This document shows, piece after piece, positions 8,466 to 19,266 of a stretch of 64,000 nucleotides of DNA. Made by a program: the position numbers and the translations under genes. How positions within the stretch are numbered: the first letter of the stretch is position 1; each line of letters begins with the position of its first letter. Under the pieces are notes generated by a model. That model did not search any database and was not told where the DNA came from. It saw only the letters and a list, made by a program, of their open reading frames with translations. This DNA comes from Azospirillum soli (GTDB taxonomy: Bacteria > Pseudomonadota > Alphaproteobacteria > Azospirillales > Azospirillaceae), in NCBI RefSeq assembly GCF_017876165.1, contig NZ_JAGINQ010000025.1, positions 1 to 64,000 on the forward strand. The letters run 5' to 3'.

Positions 8466-8826
8466 GGCCTTGATATACCGCGTAATTTACGATCCTGATT
8501 ATGGTCCCGGCGCGGTGCGGACAGCGGTCCAAAAATCGCTCGATGATACCTTCATCGAGCATGCGTTGAAGCAGCGCCCGGAGGGTGTTGCGGTGCAGGC
8601 CGAAGTCCTCCGCAAGCTCACGCTCGGCAATCAGCAGTTCGCCAACGCCCAGCGTCACCGGGCCAAACTTCGTTGGGATGCGCGTCTCGCGCCATTGTGC
8701 AGCGGCGATCATCCAAGCGAAGACGCCGGCTTCCTGCTTGCTGCGAAAAGCGGGGTGCTCCCAGAGCCGCCGGTATTGGCGCGTATATCCACCGTCGGGA
8801 TTTATCTTCAACTCGCGCGCAATCAC
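8380..8826 (-). CDS. Winged-helix phage replication-like protein, N-terminal part
   Basis: The GTG start at 8826 overlaps the alpA stop as GTGA. The protein opens MIARELKINPDGGYTRQYRR, then LWEHPAFRSKQEAGVFAWMI and a winged-helix block: GELLIAERELAEDFGL, HRNTLRALLQRMLDEGII, IIRIVNYAVYQ. This is the usual N-terminal domain of phage and island replication or primosome-like proteins. It ends soon after, in a Glu/Lys/Asp-rich tail encoded by an imperfect 11-nt tandem repeat, while the adjacent frame carries a plausible C-terminal domain, so the gene is probably frameshifted. Its position next to alpA fits an early replication gene. Confidence 0.65.
   Translation of the reverse strand: MIARELKINPDGGYTRQYRRLWEHPAFRSKQEAGVFAWMIAAAQWRETRIPTKFGPVTLGVGELLIAERELAEDFGLHRNTLRALLQRMLDEGIIERFLDRCPHRAGTIIRIVNYAVYQGLGHPSEPKEDRSWTTNGTEEGPKEDQEQ
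8391..8435. repeat. Imperfect 11-nt tandem repeat, four units
   Basis: Four successive units read on the plus strand as GGTCCTCTTTC, GGTCCCTCTTC, GGTCCCGTTCGT and GGTCCAGCTTC (11, 11, 12 and 11 nt). They lie within the tail of the winged-helix gene. Because the unit length is not a multiple of three, each unit is read in a different frame, and unit gain or loss would shift the reading frame. Confidence 0.8.
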
Positions 8827-9056
8827 GCGGAGGCTCCCGCCTCCGCAAGAGTGCCGTCGAGGCTGGCAGCGTCACGCGCCGCCACTTGGGCCGTGACCCA
8901 TCCCTCGACTTCGCTCTCAAGCCAAGCGACACGGCCAGCCCCGAGAGATACCAGCCTAGGGAATTTTCCGTCGCGTTCGAGTCGATAGATAGTGGCCCGC
9001 GAGAGGGTCGTACGGTCCTGAACCTGCTTCACAGCCAAAAGGCGGGGGGCGGGCAT
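8823..9056 (-). CDS. alpA: AlpA-family transcriptional regulator
   Basis: Small DNA-binding protein (77 aa) of the MerR-like AlpA family. AlpA proteins activate excision and operon expression in P4-like satellites and chromosomal islands. The whole domain is visible: PRLLAVKQVQDRTTLSRATI, YRLERDGKFPRLVSLGAGRV, AWLESEVEGWV. I chose ATG 9056 over 9080 because GGAG sits 8 nt upstream and the family begins here. It is the first gene of the leftward operon and is divergent from a MerR-fold regulator, with a repeated-site array between them. Confidence 0.9.
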   Translation of the reverse strand: MPAPRLLAVKQVQDRTTLSRATIYRLERDGKFPRLVSLGAGRVAWLESEVEGWVTAQVAARDAASLDGTLAEAGASA

Positions 9057-9083
9057 GATGGCGCTCCAGACGACGATCATATA

Positions 9084-9161
9084 GCGTTATGGTAACACAT
9101 AGCGTCACTCAATGAAGAATGGCGTTACTAACGCATCGCGTCAACTTTATTGTTCGCGTCA
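9084..9161. promoter_or_regulatory. Operator array: five GCGTYA half-sites
   Basis: GCGTTA or GCGTCA occurs on the plus strand at 9084, 9102, 9122, 9138 and 9156, spaced 18, 20, 16 and 18 bp. Two are completed to palindromes: GCGTTACTAACGC (9122-9134, perfect) and GCGTTATGGTAACAC (9084-9098, one mismatch). The array fills the gap between the divergent alpA gene and the MerR-fold gene, so it is the likely binding region for one or both regulators. Confidence 0.65.
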
Positions 9162-9182
9162 GAGTTTGGTCGGGAGAATCGA

Positions 9183-9737
9183 ATGTTCACCATCGCTGGC
9201 TTGGCGCGTCGAACCGACTTGCCCCGCCGTATTGTTCAGTTCTGGGCTGACAAGGGGGCCATTGTTGCCGCAAAGACGGAAGGCGATGCGCCGCGCCTGT
9301 TCTCGACACAGGAATTGCGGATTGCCCGCTTGCTGGCGCAGCTCCATAGCGTTGGAGCATCCATTGCGACGATTCGAACGTTTGCTGGCGCGATCCGGAT
9401 TACGCTGCAAGATGCTGAGTACCAACGCGAAGGCCACACGGCTGAGACGATCGATACAGCGCTCTCTGGCGAGCCTGCTTGGCTGATCGTTTCGTTTCCG
9501 AACAATGCCGGAGACGAGCGGAGCGAAAACGCCCTAGGCGGCGTCACCAGTTCTTTTACCGAGTTCGACGGCGGCGGAGGCTGGGATTGGACCTACCGGT
9601 TCACCAAAGACGAAACTGAGGTTGGAGCGGTCGTGACGCAAATGACCAGCGTCTACCCGACGCGTCCAGTCGTCGTGTTCAATCTCACCCAGGCGCTCTA
9701 CTACCGTCCGAACGCGGCAAAGATGGAAGACGAGTAA
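9183..9737 (+). CDS. MerR-fold regulator, candidate repressor of the element
   Basis: The N-terminus is a MerR-type winged helix: MFTIAGLARRTDLPRRIVQF, then WADKGAI and RLFSTQELRIARLLAQLHSV. About 100 further residues (from roughly 85) have no domain I recognise, with WLIVSFPNN and WDWTYRFTKDE. ATG 9183 has GGGAG 7 nt upstream and lies after the repeated sites; the earlier ATG at 9150 would place sites inside the gene. It is the only plus-strand gene of the element and is divergent from alpA. By analogy with island switches it could be the repressor; this is inference. Confidence 0.75.
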   Translation: MFTIAGLARRTDLPRRIVQFWADKGAIVAAKTEGDAPRLFSTQELRIARLLAQLHSVGASIATIRTFAGAIRITLQDAEYQREGHTAETIDTALSGEPAWLIVSFPNNAGDERSENALGGVTSSFTEFDGGGGWDWTYRFTKDETEVGAVVTQMTSVYPTRPVVVFNLTQALYYRPNAAKMEDE

Positions 9738-9869
9738 GGCTGGCCGCCTGAGGGTTCTAGACTTCTTCCCTCTAAAGCCCGGTCCAGCCGGCAGTGACCG
9801 AGAGAACACCGGCAGCTCGCGGCTGGTACTCCATCCAGCGCGGCGAGCATAGGCCTCCAGGCAGAAAGA

Positions 9870-9894
9870 AAGGGCGCTCCACCGGGGCGCCCTT
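9870..9894. terminator. GC-rich hairpin, possible terminator
   Basis: A perfect 8-bp stem (AAGGGCGC at 9870-9877, GCGCCCTT at 9887-9894) with a 9-nt loop. The minus-strand side is followed by TTTCTTTCT and the plus side only by CCTGTTT. It could end transcription from either direction. It lies in the 290-nt gap between the MerR-fold gene and tRNA-Lys, which otherwise contains no gene. Confidence 0.5.
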
Positions 9895-9969
9895 CCTGTT
9901 TGCGTCCTTGCGTGCCCCACGCCCCTCGCACATTCAAGCCTGCACGCCGCTGTGCCCCATATGTGCCCC

Positions 9970-10002
9970 AAACGGAAACGGGGCCGCCGAAGCGACCCCG
10001 TT
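9970..10002 (-). terminator. Intrinsic terminator of tRNA-Lys
   Basis: Read on the minus strand, the stem AACGGGG...CCCCGTT (9977-10002) encloses a TTCG-containing inner loop and is followed by TTTCCGTTT. It begins 26 nt after the tRNA-Lys 3' end, the expected place for its terminator. Confidence 0.75.
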
Positions 10003-10027
10003 ACGAAGGCTAGAGCCTTGAAAAGCT

Positions 10028-10104
10028 TGGTGATCCGGGTGGGACTCGAACCCACGACCACATGATTAAAAGTCACGTGCTCTACCGACTGAGCTACCGG
10101 ATCA
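10028..10104 (-). tRNA. tRNA-Lys (anticodon UUU), CCA encoded
   Basis: The minus strand folds as a 77-nt tRNA. The acceptor TGATCCG pairs with CGGATCA and is followed by an encoded CCA (10028-10030). The D-arm is GCTC-AGTCGGTAGA-GAGC. The anticodon loop is CTTTTAA, giving anticodon TTT. The T-arm contains GGTTCGAGTCCC. Phage-derived DNA lies on its 3' side, so its 3' end is a candidate attachment site. Confidence 0.97.
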
Positions 10105-10280
10105 GCTCTCGCGAAACTGTGGCGGGCGTGGGTGGTGGGCAAGCGCCTGACCACCGGTTACTTCTCGCCGCCAGCGCGGAACGGGCGCACCATAGGGGGG
10201 AGCGCTCCGCCGGTCAACTACAGGGTTGACCATAGCGCACAAAAATTGCCCGTCTCCCTACAGCACCCCAATCAGGATCG

Positions 10281-13699
<3,419 letters not shown>

Positions 13700-13801
13700 T
13701 GCGCACGGCCCAACGGACCGATGCGACTAATATAGGTACTGCTACCAGCTTTCGCATGTGCACACAACGCCACCAGCCGTCGCATTTCCGGTCAAGACAG
13801 T

Positions 13802-15157
13802 TCAGCGACGGCTCAGAAGCGCAAAGCGCAGCGAAAGTATGGTCACCGATACCACACTGGCGATCAGAATTCCCTCGAAAAGACCACGCTCGCCCCGCTC
13901 CATTACGAACGCGAGAAATGCGGATACGGGAATCATCACCACCGCGTACGAAATGAAATGCAGCGCCGTGGGGATCCAGGCGTCGTGCCGCCCGCGCAGC
14001 GCGTTCGCCATCACCACCTGCCCGCCGTCGGCCACCAGCACCCAGGCGGTGAAGGCGATCAGCGGCGCCACCCGCACCAGCAGATCCGGATCGGCGGTGT
14101 AGATGGCCGCCAGATGCTCGGGCACCGCTAGGTACAGCACGCCGACTCCCGCCAGGATCACGCTGGTGACGCCAAGCCCGGTCCAGCCGGCCAGCACCAT
14201 GTCCAGCCGGTCGCCGCGCCCGTAGGCGACCCCGACCCGCACCGCCGTGGCGGAGGCCAGCCCCACCGCCGCCATGAAGGGCAGCGCCGTCAGGTTCAAC
14301 CCTACCGTGTAGGCGGCGAGCGCCATCGGCGAGATCATTCCCGCGAACAGGCCGAGCCCGGCAAAGGCTCCGCTCTCCACCGCGAGGCTCAATCCAGCAG
14401 CGTAGCCGAGGTGGCGCTGCTTGTGGCTCTCGCGCCACCACGCCCCCACCCGCTCCCGCACGCCCCAGCGCTCGTGGTCGCTCATCCACCACGCGTAGGC
14501 GAACAGCCCCAGCCCCATCATCCAGCGCACCGCCGTGGTCGCCCAGGCCGAGCCGACGGCGCCCATGGCCGGAAAGCCGAAATGCCCCCAGACCAGCGCC
14601 CAGGCCAGCAGCGCGTTGACCAGATTGCCGATGATCATCGCCACCATGCCCGGCAGCGGCCGCTTCAGCCCCTCCAGGAAAAAGCCTGTGGCAACGTACA
14701 GCATCATGCCCGGCGCCCCGTATCCGAGCACGGCCAGCACCGCACCGCCGCCGGCCGCCAGGTCCGGCGACTGCCCGGTCAGGCGGAAGAACGGCTCCCC
14801 CGCCAAGGACACCAGCGCGAACAGGAGACCCAGCAGCAGGCAATAGGGAATCGAGCGGCGCCACACCCGCCCGCACTCCTTTTCGTCGCCTGCGCCCAGG
14901 GCGTGGGCGGTCATGGCGACCACGCCCATCAGCAGCCCGACGCCGGTGCCGACCATCAGATTCGCCGGCAGATGCGCCAGCCCGTAATAGGCGAGTTCCT
15001 GGGCGCTGAACCGGCCGACGATGGCGGTGTCCACGGCCATCATCACCACCAGCCCGGCGCGCGAGATGATCACGGGGGTCGCGAGCCGCAGCAATTCGCC
15101 CACATGGGCGCGCAGGCGGTCGGCAATGCGAGAGGCGGGAAGCGTGCTTTCGGTCAT
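13802..15157 (-). CDS. MATE family multidrug efflux transporter
   Basis: Inner-membrane cation/drug antiporter of the multidrug and toxic compound extrusion family. It is 451 aa from ATG 15157 (MTESTLPASRIADRL); an upstream in-frame extension looks non-coding. About 12 hydrophobic helices are visible, as two six-helix halves. Family phrases include ATPVIISRAGLVVMMAVDTA, GVAMGLL-like VGVGLLMGVVAMTAHALGAG, and MALAAYTVGLNLTALPFMAA. Substrate unknown. It lies 102 nt upstream of gyrA in the same direction, with room for a gyrA promoter. Confidence 0.92.
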   Translation of the reverse strand: MTESTLPASRIADRLRAHVGELLRLATPVIISRAGLVVMMAVDTAIVGRFSAQELAYYGLAHLPANLMVGTGVGLLMGVVAMTAHALGAGDEKECGRVWRRSIPYCLLLGLLFALVSLAGEPFFRLTGQSPDLAAGGGAVLAVLGYGAPGMMLYVATGFFLEGLKRPLPGMVAMIIGNLVNALLAWALVWGHFGFPAMGAVGSAWATTAVRWMMGLGLFAYAWWMSDHERWGVRERVGAWWRESHKQRHLGYAAGLSLAVESGAFAGLGLFAGMISPMALAAYTVGLNLTALPFMAAVGLASATAVRVGVAYGRGDRLDMVLAGWTGLGVTSVILAGVGVLYLAVPEHLAAIYTADPDLLVRVAPLIAFTAWVLVADGGQVVMANALRGRHDAWIPTALHFISYAVVMIPVSAFLAFVMERGERGLFEGILIASVVSVTILSLRFALLSRR

Positions 15158-15334
15158 CGAGAGGATCGTTCGTCCGGGCGGCGGGAAAGCCGGCCATCTT
15201 GACCGCGCGGCGTACCACGTCAAGTGGTAGCGTGCTCTCCGTTCGCTCCGTTGCAAAACGCGCCGGAGGTCCGGAACCAACGAAGGTGGCGTGGCGTTGA
15301 CAAAGCAACATCATCCACTGAGGAGTTCGGGGCC

Positions 15335-15487
15335 ATGACCCGTGCGATCCGGTTTCCTGCGCGCGAAATCGCGCTTGCCAGCTTCGTTCTGGCCTTTGCC
15401 GCCTTGCTCGCCGGCTGCAACACGGTGGAAGGCATGGGGCAGGACGTGAAGGCGGGCGGGCGCGCCGTCGAACGGGCGGCCGAGTAA
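15335..15487 (+). CDS. Entericidin-like small lipoprotein
   Basis: A 50-aa protein with a basic start, a hydrophobic stretch and a lipobox LLAGC (Cys31), followed by NTVEGMGQDVKAGGRAVERA. This matches the entericidin A/B pattern (TGCNTxxGxGxDxxxGGxxxExAA), a family of small outer-membrane lipoproteins linked to stress and programmed lysis in enterobacteria. Start chosen for the GAGGAG about 9 nt upstream. It is divergent from the MATE gene. Confidence 0.85.
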   Translation: MTRAIRFPAREIALASFVLAFAALLAGCNTVEGMGQDVKAGGRAVERAAE

Positions 15488-15504
15488 AGGCGGGGACGGG
15501 AACC

Positions 15505-15705
15505 ATGAGCGATCCGATGTATCCCGGCGTGAACCCGGGCGGTCCGGGCGAAATCCCCGCCCCCACCACGCCGACCACGCCGACTCCGGACCAGCCGAGC
15601 ACGCCCGATCCCTACCCCGTGCCGGACAACCCCAGCGTGCCGCCCGAAGTACCGCCGCCGGCTGAGCAGCCGATGCCGGGCGAACCGCGGCCGACGCGGG
15701 CCTGA
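15505..15705 (+). CDS. Proline-rich small protein (66 aa)
   Basis: The protein begins MSDPMYPGVNPGGPGEIP and is then almost entirely Pro/Thr/Asp/Glu (TTPTTPTPDQPSTPDPYPVP), so probably disordered. It starts 17 nt after the entericidin-like gene with GGGACGGG upstream, suggesting one transcript. I have seen similar MSDP-x-NPGGPG small proteins in alphaproteobacteria but know no function. Coding is supported by position and start context rather than by a domain. Confidence 0.65.
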   Translation: MSDPMYPGVNPGGPGEIPAPTTPTTPTPDQPSTPDPYPVPDNPSVPPEVPPPAEQPMPGEPRPTRA

Positions 15706-15741
15706 TCCCGCCGGCCTGATCCCACCCGCATGATCCCGCCG

Positions 15742-15778
15742 AACGGCCCTCTTCCACCCATGGTGGGAGAGGGCCGTT
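15742..15778 (+). terminator. Strong hairpin after the proline-rich gene
   Basis: Perfect outer stem AACGGCCCTC / GAGGGCCGTT with an inner CCACC-CAT-GGTGG stem, 37 nt in all and 36 nt after the stop codon. No T run follows, so it may be a weak terminator or an RNA-stabilising 3' end. Confidence 0.55.
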
Positions 15779-15838
15779 GCGTCCTGCAACCGGGGCGCCG
15801 ATAGTCTCCTTTCCGCCCACGCGAAGGAGACACGCCGG

Positions 15839-16663
15839 ATGAGCGCCGATGCCGCTGATGTTCACGATCTGCCCGGCGGCTTCGGCCGGATTCGCGACTG
15901 CCGCCACGGGCGGATGATCTTCAATCCGAACGATGTCTATGTCGGCCGCAGCCTCGACGTGTACGGCGAGTATTCGGAGGCGGAGGCCAACTTCCTGCGC
16001 TTCCTCGTCCGGGCCGGCGACACGGTGGTGGAGGCCGGCTCCAACATCGGGGCGCTGACCGTCGTGCTGGCCCGCGCCGCCAGCCCCACGGGCTGGGTCA
16101 TCGCCTACGAGCCGCAGCGCATCGCGTTCCAGATGCTGTGCACGAACATCATGCTCGGCGGCTATGCCAACGTCGAGGCGCGCCCGGCCGGGGTCGGCGC
16201 GGCGCCGGGCATCATCGCCGTGCCGCAGCTGGACCCGACGCGGCCGAACAATTTCGGCGGGCTCGGGCTCGACACCGCCGGGCAGGACGGCCTGCCGGTG
16301 CCGGTCGAGACCATCGACGGGCTGAACCTCCCCCACTGCCGGCTTATCAAGGCGGACGTGGAGGGCATGGAGAGCGCCGTCCTCGCCGGAGCCGCCGAGA
16401 CCATCGCGCGCTGCCGCCCCTTCCTCTATCTGGAGAACGACCGGCGCGACCGCTCGCCCGCGCTGATCCGGCAGGTCTGGTCGCTGGGCTACCGGCTGTG
16501 GTGGCACCTGCCGGTCTACTTCAACCCCAACAACTTCCGGGGATGCGCCGAGAACCTTTTCCCCGGCGAAGGCGCCTTCAACGTCTTCTGCGCACCTCGC
16601 GAACTGGACATTTCGGTCTCATCCCAGGAGATCACGTCGGAGGAGTCCTGGCCGGCTTCCTGA
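15839..16663 (+). CDS. FkbM family methyltransferase
   Basis: SAM-dependent O-methyltransferase of the FkbM type, usually acting on sugars or polysaccharide and secondary-metabolite hydroxyls. It is 274 aa. The SAM loop is VVEAGSNIGALTVVLARA (about residues 62-79), with the acidic YEPQRIAF after the next strand. The FkbM signature LIKADVEGMESAVLAGA is near residue 170. AAGGAGA sits 8 nt before the ATG. No glycosyltransferase cluster is nearby, so the substrate is unknown. Confidence 0.88.
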   Translation: MSADAADVHDLPGGFGRIRDCRHGRMIFNPNDVYVGRSLDVYGEYSEAEANFLRFLVRAGDTVVEAGSNIGALTVVLARAASPTGWVIAYEPQRIAFQMLCTNIMLGGYANVEARPAGVGAAPGIIAVPQLDPTRPNNFGGLGLDTAGQDGLPVPVETIDGLNLPHCRLIKADVEGMESAVLAGAAETIARCRPFLYLENDRRDRSPALIRQVWSLGYRLWWHLPVYFNPNNFRGCAENLFPGEGAFNVFCAPRELDISVSSQEITSEESWPAS

Positions 16664-16793
16664 CCGCCGCCCGATCCGTCGAAATTCGAACCATTCTGGA
16701 AGCAGACCGAAAACAATCCACGTCGGATTGTGGTAAAATTCGGCCGCGGTGACTCTGTCGTTTTTTCACCCTCAATCTTCGCCTATTTTGTCG

Positions 16794-16809
16794 TTAACGT
16801 TTCATTAAC
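16794..16809 (+). promoter_or_regulatory. Full CtrA-type box upstream of the RTX gene
   Basis: TTAA-CGTTTCA-TTAAC matches the full alphaproteobacterial CtrA site TTAA-N7-TTAAC exactly. It ends 19 nt before the RTX-repeat gene start, in an unusually AT-rich stretch for this genome. The match is seen; binding is inferred. Confidence 0.6.
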
Positions 16810-16827
16810 CAAAAGGCGGAGAGGAAC

Positions 16828-17457
16828 ATGGCCAAGTTTTGGGGAACGACCAGCAACGACTGGTACATGGGCACCAGCGCCGCGGATGAAGCGTACGGCG
16901 GGGCCGGAAACGACTCGCTCCAGGGCGGCGCCGGCAACGACACGCTGGACGGCGGATTGGGCAACGACTGGCTCGGGGACCCGTACGGCGGCGACGCGGG
17001 CAACGACCGCATGTATGGCCGGGAAGGCAGCGACCAGCTGTTCGGCGGGGCCGGCAACGACTGGCTCGACGGCGGCTCCAGCAACGACACGGTGAAGGGC
17101 GGACGCGGCAACGACACGATGGTCGGCGGGTCCGGCGACGACTGGCTGGTCGATACGCTGCGCGACGACGGCGCCGACCTGTTCCTGCCCGGCACCGGCA
17201 ACGACCACATGGTCAGCTACTTCGACCAGACCAGGGACATCTTCCGCATGCAGGCCGCCCCTGGTGGGGCGTTCGGGCACGACGACATCGACTATTTCGA
17301 GAAGGGCATCGACCGGATCGAGTTCCAGGGCTACGCCGCCAGCGGCATGACGATGGCGACGACATCGTCCGAAACGATCTTTTCGTTCCAGGACGGATCG
17401 TCGCTGACGGTGGACAGCATCGGCCTGCAACTGAACAGGGACTATTTCTTCGTTTAA
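16828..17457 (+). CDS. RTX (GGxGxDxL) calcium-binding repeat protein
   Basis: 209 aa. Residues about 24-107 hold roughly eight nine-residue RTX repeats ([54 protein letters not shown]), which fold as a calcium-filled beta-roll in type I-secreted proteins. The last 100 residues are not repetitive and end [10 protein letters not shown], compatible with a C-terminal type I secretion signal. There is no N-terminal signal peptide. GGAGAGGAAC precedes the ATG. No ABC exporter or membrane-fusion gene is adjacent. No catalytic domain is present, so it may be a surface or matrix protein. Confidence 0.88.
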   Translation: MAKFWGTTSNDWYMGTSAADEAYGGAGNDSLQGGAGNDTLDGGLGNDWLGDPYGGDAGNDRMYGREGSDQLFGGAGNDWLDGGSSNDTVKGGRGNDTMVGGSGDDWLVDTLRDDGADLFLPGTGNDHMVSYFDQTRDIFRMQAAPGGAFGHDDIDYFEKGIDRIEFQGYAASGMTMATTSSETIFSFQDGSSLTVDSIGLQLNRDYFFV

Positions 17458-17553
17458 TCCGGGAGCGGGGCTGGAGACGTCTTCGGCCCCGCCGCGCACC
17501 CCTTCGCCCTTCCGCCGCGTTATAGCTGCACCACCGCGACGGAGGAACGGAGC

Positions 17554-17991
17554 ATGAGCACAGCTTTTTACCGGTTATTGGCCGTCGGCGCGCTTGTCGC
17601 CCTGGGCGCCTGCGCGGAAGTCGGCGACGCGCCGAGGCCGATGGCGTCCATCACACCGCTCGAACTCGTCGGACTGTCCGTTCAGTCGGGCGACCGCATT
17701 CTCGGAACGGTGGAAGACGTGGTCCTCTCCCCCGACCGGCGGGCGGAACAGGTCGTCGTGGCCAGCGGCGCTCCGGTCTATCCGACCAAGCGTCACGCGG
17801 CGGTGGACACCGGCCATTTGCGCTACAGCAGCGAGCGCCAAGCCCTCATCCTCACCGGCATGACGGCGGAGCAGTTCGCAGCGCTTCAGGAGGGCGGCGC
17901 CGCGCCCCTGACGGCGGGAACCCCGGTGGTGCCGATGTCGTCCACGGGCTCCACCAACTGGACCGGGGTCACGACGGTGCCGCCCCGTTGA
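17554..17991 (+). CDS. PRC-barrel domain lipoprotein
   Basis: 145 aa with a lipoprotein signal: hydrophobic start and lipobox ALGAC (Cys20). Residues about 35-105 read as a PRC-barrel-type beta domain: LVGLSVQSGDRILGTVEDVV, LSPDRRAEQVVVASG, and a LRYSSERQALILTGMTAEQF segment. The tail is Thr/Ser/Pro-rich. Probably exported and lipid-anchored; role unknown. A strong hairpin follows the stop. Confidence 0.78.
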   Translation: MSTAFYRLLAVGALVALGACAEVGDAPRPMASITPLELVGLSVQSGDRILGTVEDVVLSPDRRAEQVVVASGAPVYPTKRHAAVDTGHLRYSSERQALILTGMTAEQFAALQEGGAAPLTAGTPVVPMSSTGSTNWTGVTTVPPR

Positions 17992-18010
17992 TTCGAAGAC
18001 CGACAAACGA

Positions 18011-18041
18011 ACAGCGCCGCGAGGGGCACTCGCGGCGCTGT
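18011..18041. terminator. Hairpin between convergent genes
   Basis: Perfect 12-bp stem ACAGCGCCGCGA / TCGCGGCGCTGT with a 7-nt loop, lying between the convergent stops at 17991 and 18055. No long T tract follows on either strand, but its position suggests a bidirectional transcription end. Confidence 0.6.
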
Positions 18042-18054
18042 CGAACCGGTTGGC

Positions 18055-18564
18055 TCACCGCGTCAACGTGACGGGCACCGCGTTGGGCGGCCAGAGCGTA
18101 TCCGGGTCCACACCCATCCAGAGACACAACGCGTGCCAGGTTCCCGCGTGGGCCACGACCAGCGGGGGCCGCCCGTCCGCCGGAACAGGCAACCCGTCCA
18201 ATGCGACGGCGACACGGGCCTGGAAGGCGGAGAGACTCTCGCCCCCCGGAACCTCTTCCCGCAAAAGATCCGCCGGAACGGCGCCGCCTTCCAACGCCCC
18301 CCAGCGCCGTTCTTCCAGGCCGGGGACGGTGGTCACCGCGAGGCCCAGCGCCGCGCCGATAACGCGCGCGGTCTCCAGCGCGCGCCGCTGCGGGCTGGCG
18401 TAGATCGCGGCGACGGGGTTTCCCTGGGCGACCAGCGCCGCCGCCGCGGCACGGGCTTGCTCCCGCCCGCGCTCGGTCAGGGACACATCGAGCGATCCGG
18501 CCAGCCAGCCGCCGACGTTGCTTTCCGTTTCGCCATGACGGCAGAAGACAACGCGGCTCAGCAT
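18055..18564 (-). CDS. Histidine phosphatase family protein
   Basis: 169 aa of the phosphoglycerate-mutase-like branch. The catalytic RHGETESN is at residues 9-16 and the second histidine is in VVAHAGTW near residue 135, with the ASPQRRALETA helix between. It acts on phosphate esters; the substrate cannot be read from sequence. The start overlaps the upstream HAD phosphatase gene by 7 nt, and that gene follows the ABC ATPase by 13 nt. It is therefore probably the last gene of the sigma-54-controlled transporter operon. Confidence 0.9.
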   Translation of the reverse strand: MLSRVVFCRHGETESNVGGWLAGSLDVSLTERGREQARAAAAALVAQGNPVAAIYASPQRRALETARVIGAALGLAVTTVPGLEERRWGALEGGAVPADLLREEVPGGESLSAFQARVAVALDGLPVPADGRPPLVVAHAGTWHALCLWMGVDPDTLWPPNAVPVTLTR

Positions 18565-19253
18565 GCGGAGGTCGCCGACAGCGCCTCCATCAGGTCGCCG
18601 AAGCGCTCCAGAATGCCATCGTGGGGAAGGCTGTCGAGCGGCACCCGCGCGTAGCCGTAGCGCAGCACGAGAACCCGCGCCACGCCGGCGGCGCGGGCGG
18701 CGGCTACGTCATGCTCGTTGTCACCGACGAACACGGTCTCCTCCGGCCGTACGCCCATACGGTCGAGCAGGCCGAGCACCGGCTCCGGCGAGGGCTTGCG
18801 GCTGGGGAAACTGTCCCCGCCGACCACCGCCGCGAAGCGGTCCGCGATGCCCAGGTCGGCCAGCAGCCGCCGGGTCGCCCCCATCGGCTTGTTGGTGCAG
18901 ACCCCAAGCGTCAGCCCGGCGCCGGCCAGCGCCGCCAGCGTGTCCGCCACGCCGGGATAAAGCGCGCTGTGGGCGCTGGGATCGGCCTCGTAAATGGTCA
19001 GGAAACGGCAGAGATGCGCCGCCGTTTCCTCCGGGCCGGGCAGGTCGCCGGTGGCGGCCAGAATGCGTTCCACCAGCTTGGCCGCCCCGTCGCCGATGAA
19101 GGAGCGCACCGCCGGCAGATCGACCGGGGGGCGGCCCAGCTCGGCCAGCAGGGCGTTGGACGCGTGCATCAGGTCGGCGGCGCTGTCGACCAGCGTGCCG
19201 TCCAGATCGAAGGCGACGGCGCGGAACGGGATGCGGTTGGGAAGACTGGTCAC
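18558..19253 (-). CDS. HAD phosphatase, phosphoglycolate phosphatase-like
   Basis: 231 aa. The HAD motifs are all present: FDLDGTLVDSAADL (nucleophile Asp17), CTNKP as motif II, the lysine in SRKPSPEP, and VFVGDNEHDVAAARAAG as motif IV. The sequence is closest to Gph-type phosphoglycolate phosphatases, which dephosphorylate small C2-C3 phosphate esters in the cytosol. It begins 13 nt after the transporter ATPase gene and overlaps the histidine phosphatase gene, suggesting that imported phosphate esters are dephosphorylated by products of the same operon. The gph name is not assigned because specificity is uncertain. Confidence 0.9.
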   Translation of the reverse strand: MTSLPNRIPFRAVAFDLDGTLVDSAADLMHASNALLAELGRPPVDLPAVRSFIGDGAAKLVERILAATGDLPGPEETAAHLCRFLTIYEADPSAHSALYPGVADTLAALAGAGLTLGVCTNKPMGATRRLLADLGIADRFAAVVGGDSFPSRKPSPEPVLGLLDRMGVRPEETVFVGDNEHDVAAARAAGVARVLVLRYGYARVPLDSLPHDGILERFGDLMEALSATSAC

Positions 19254-19266
19254 CGGAATGCAGCTC

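Noticed and set aside
9534-10154. 206-codon open frame on the minus strand running through the tRNA
   Set aside because: It crosses the tRNA-Lys gene and its terminator and overlaps the MerR-fold gene; its translation contains the well-known spurious tRNA-derived peptide pattern.
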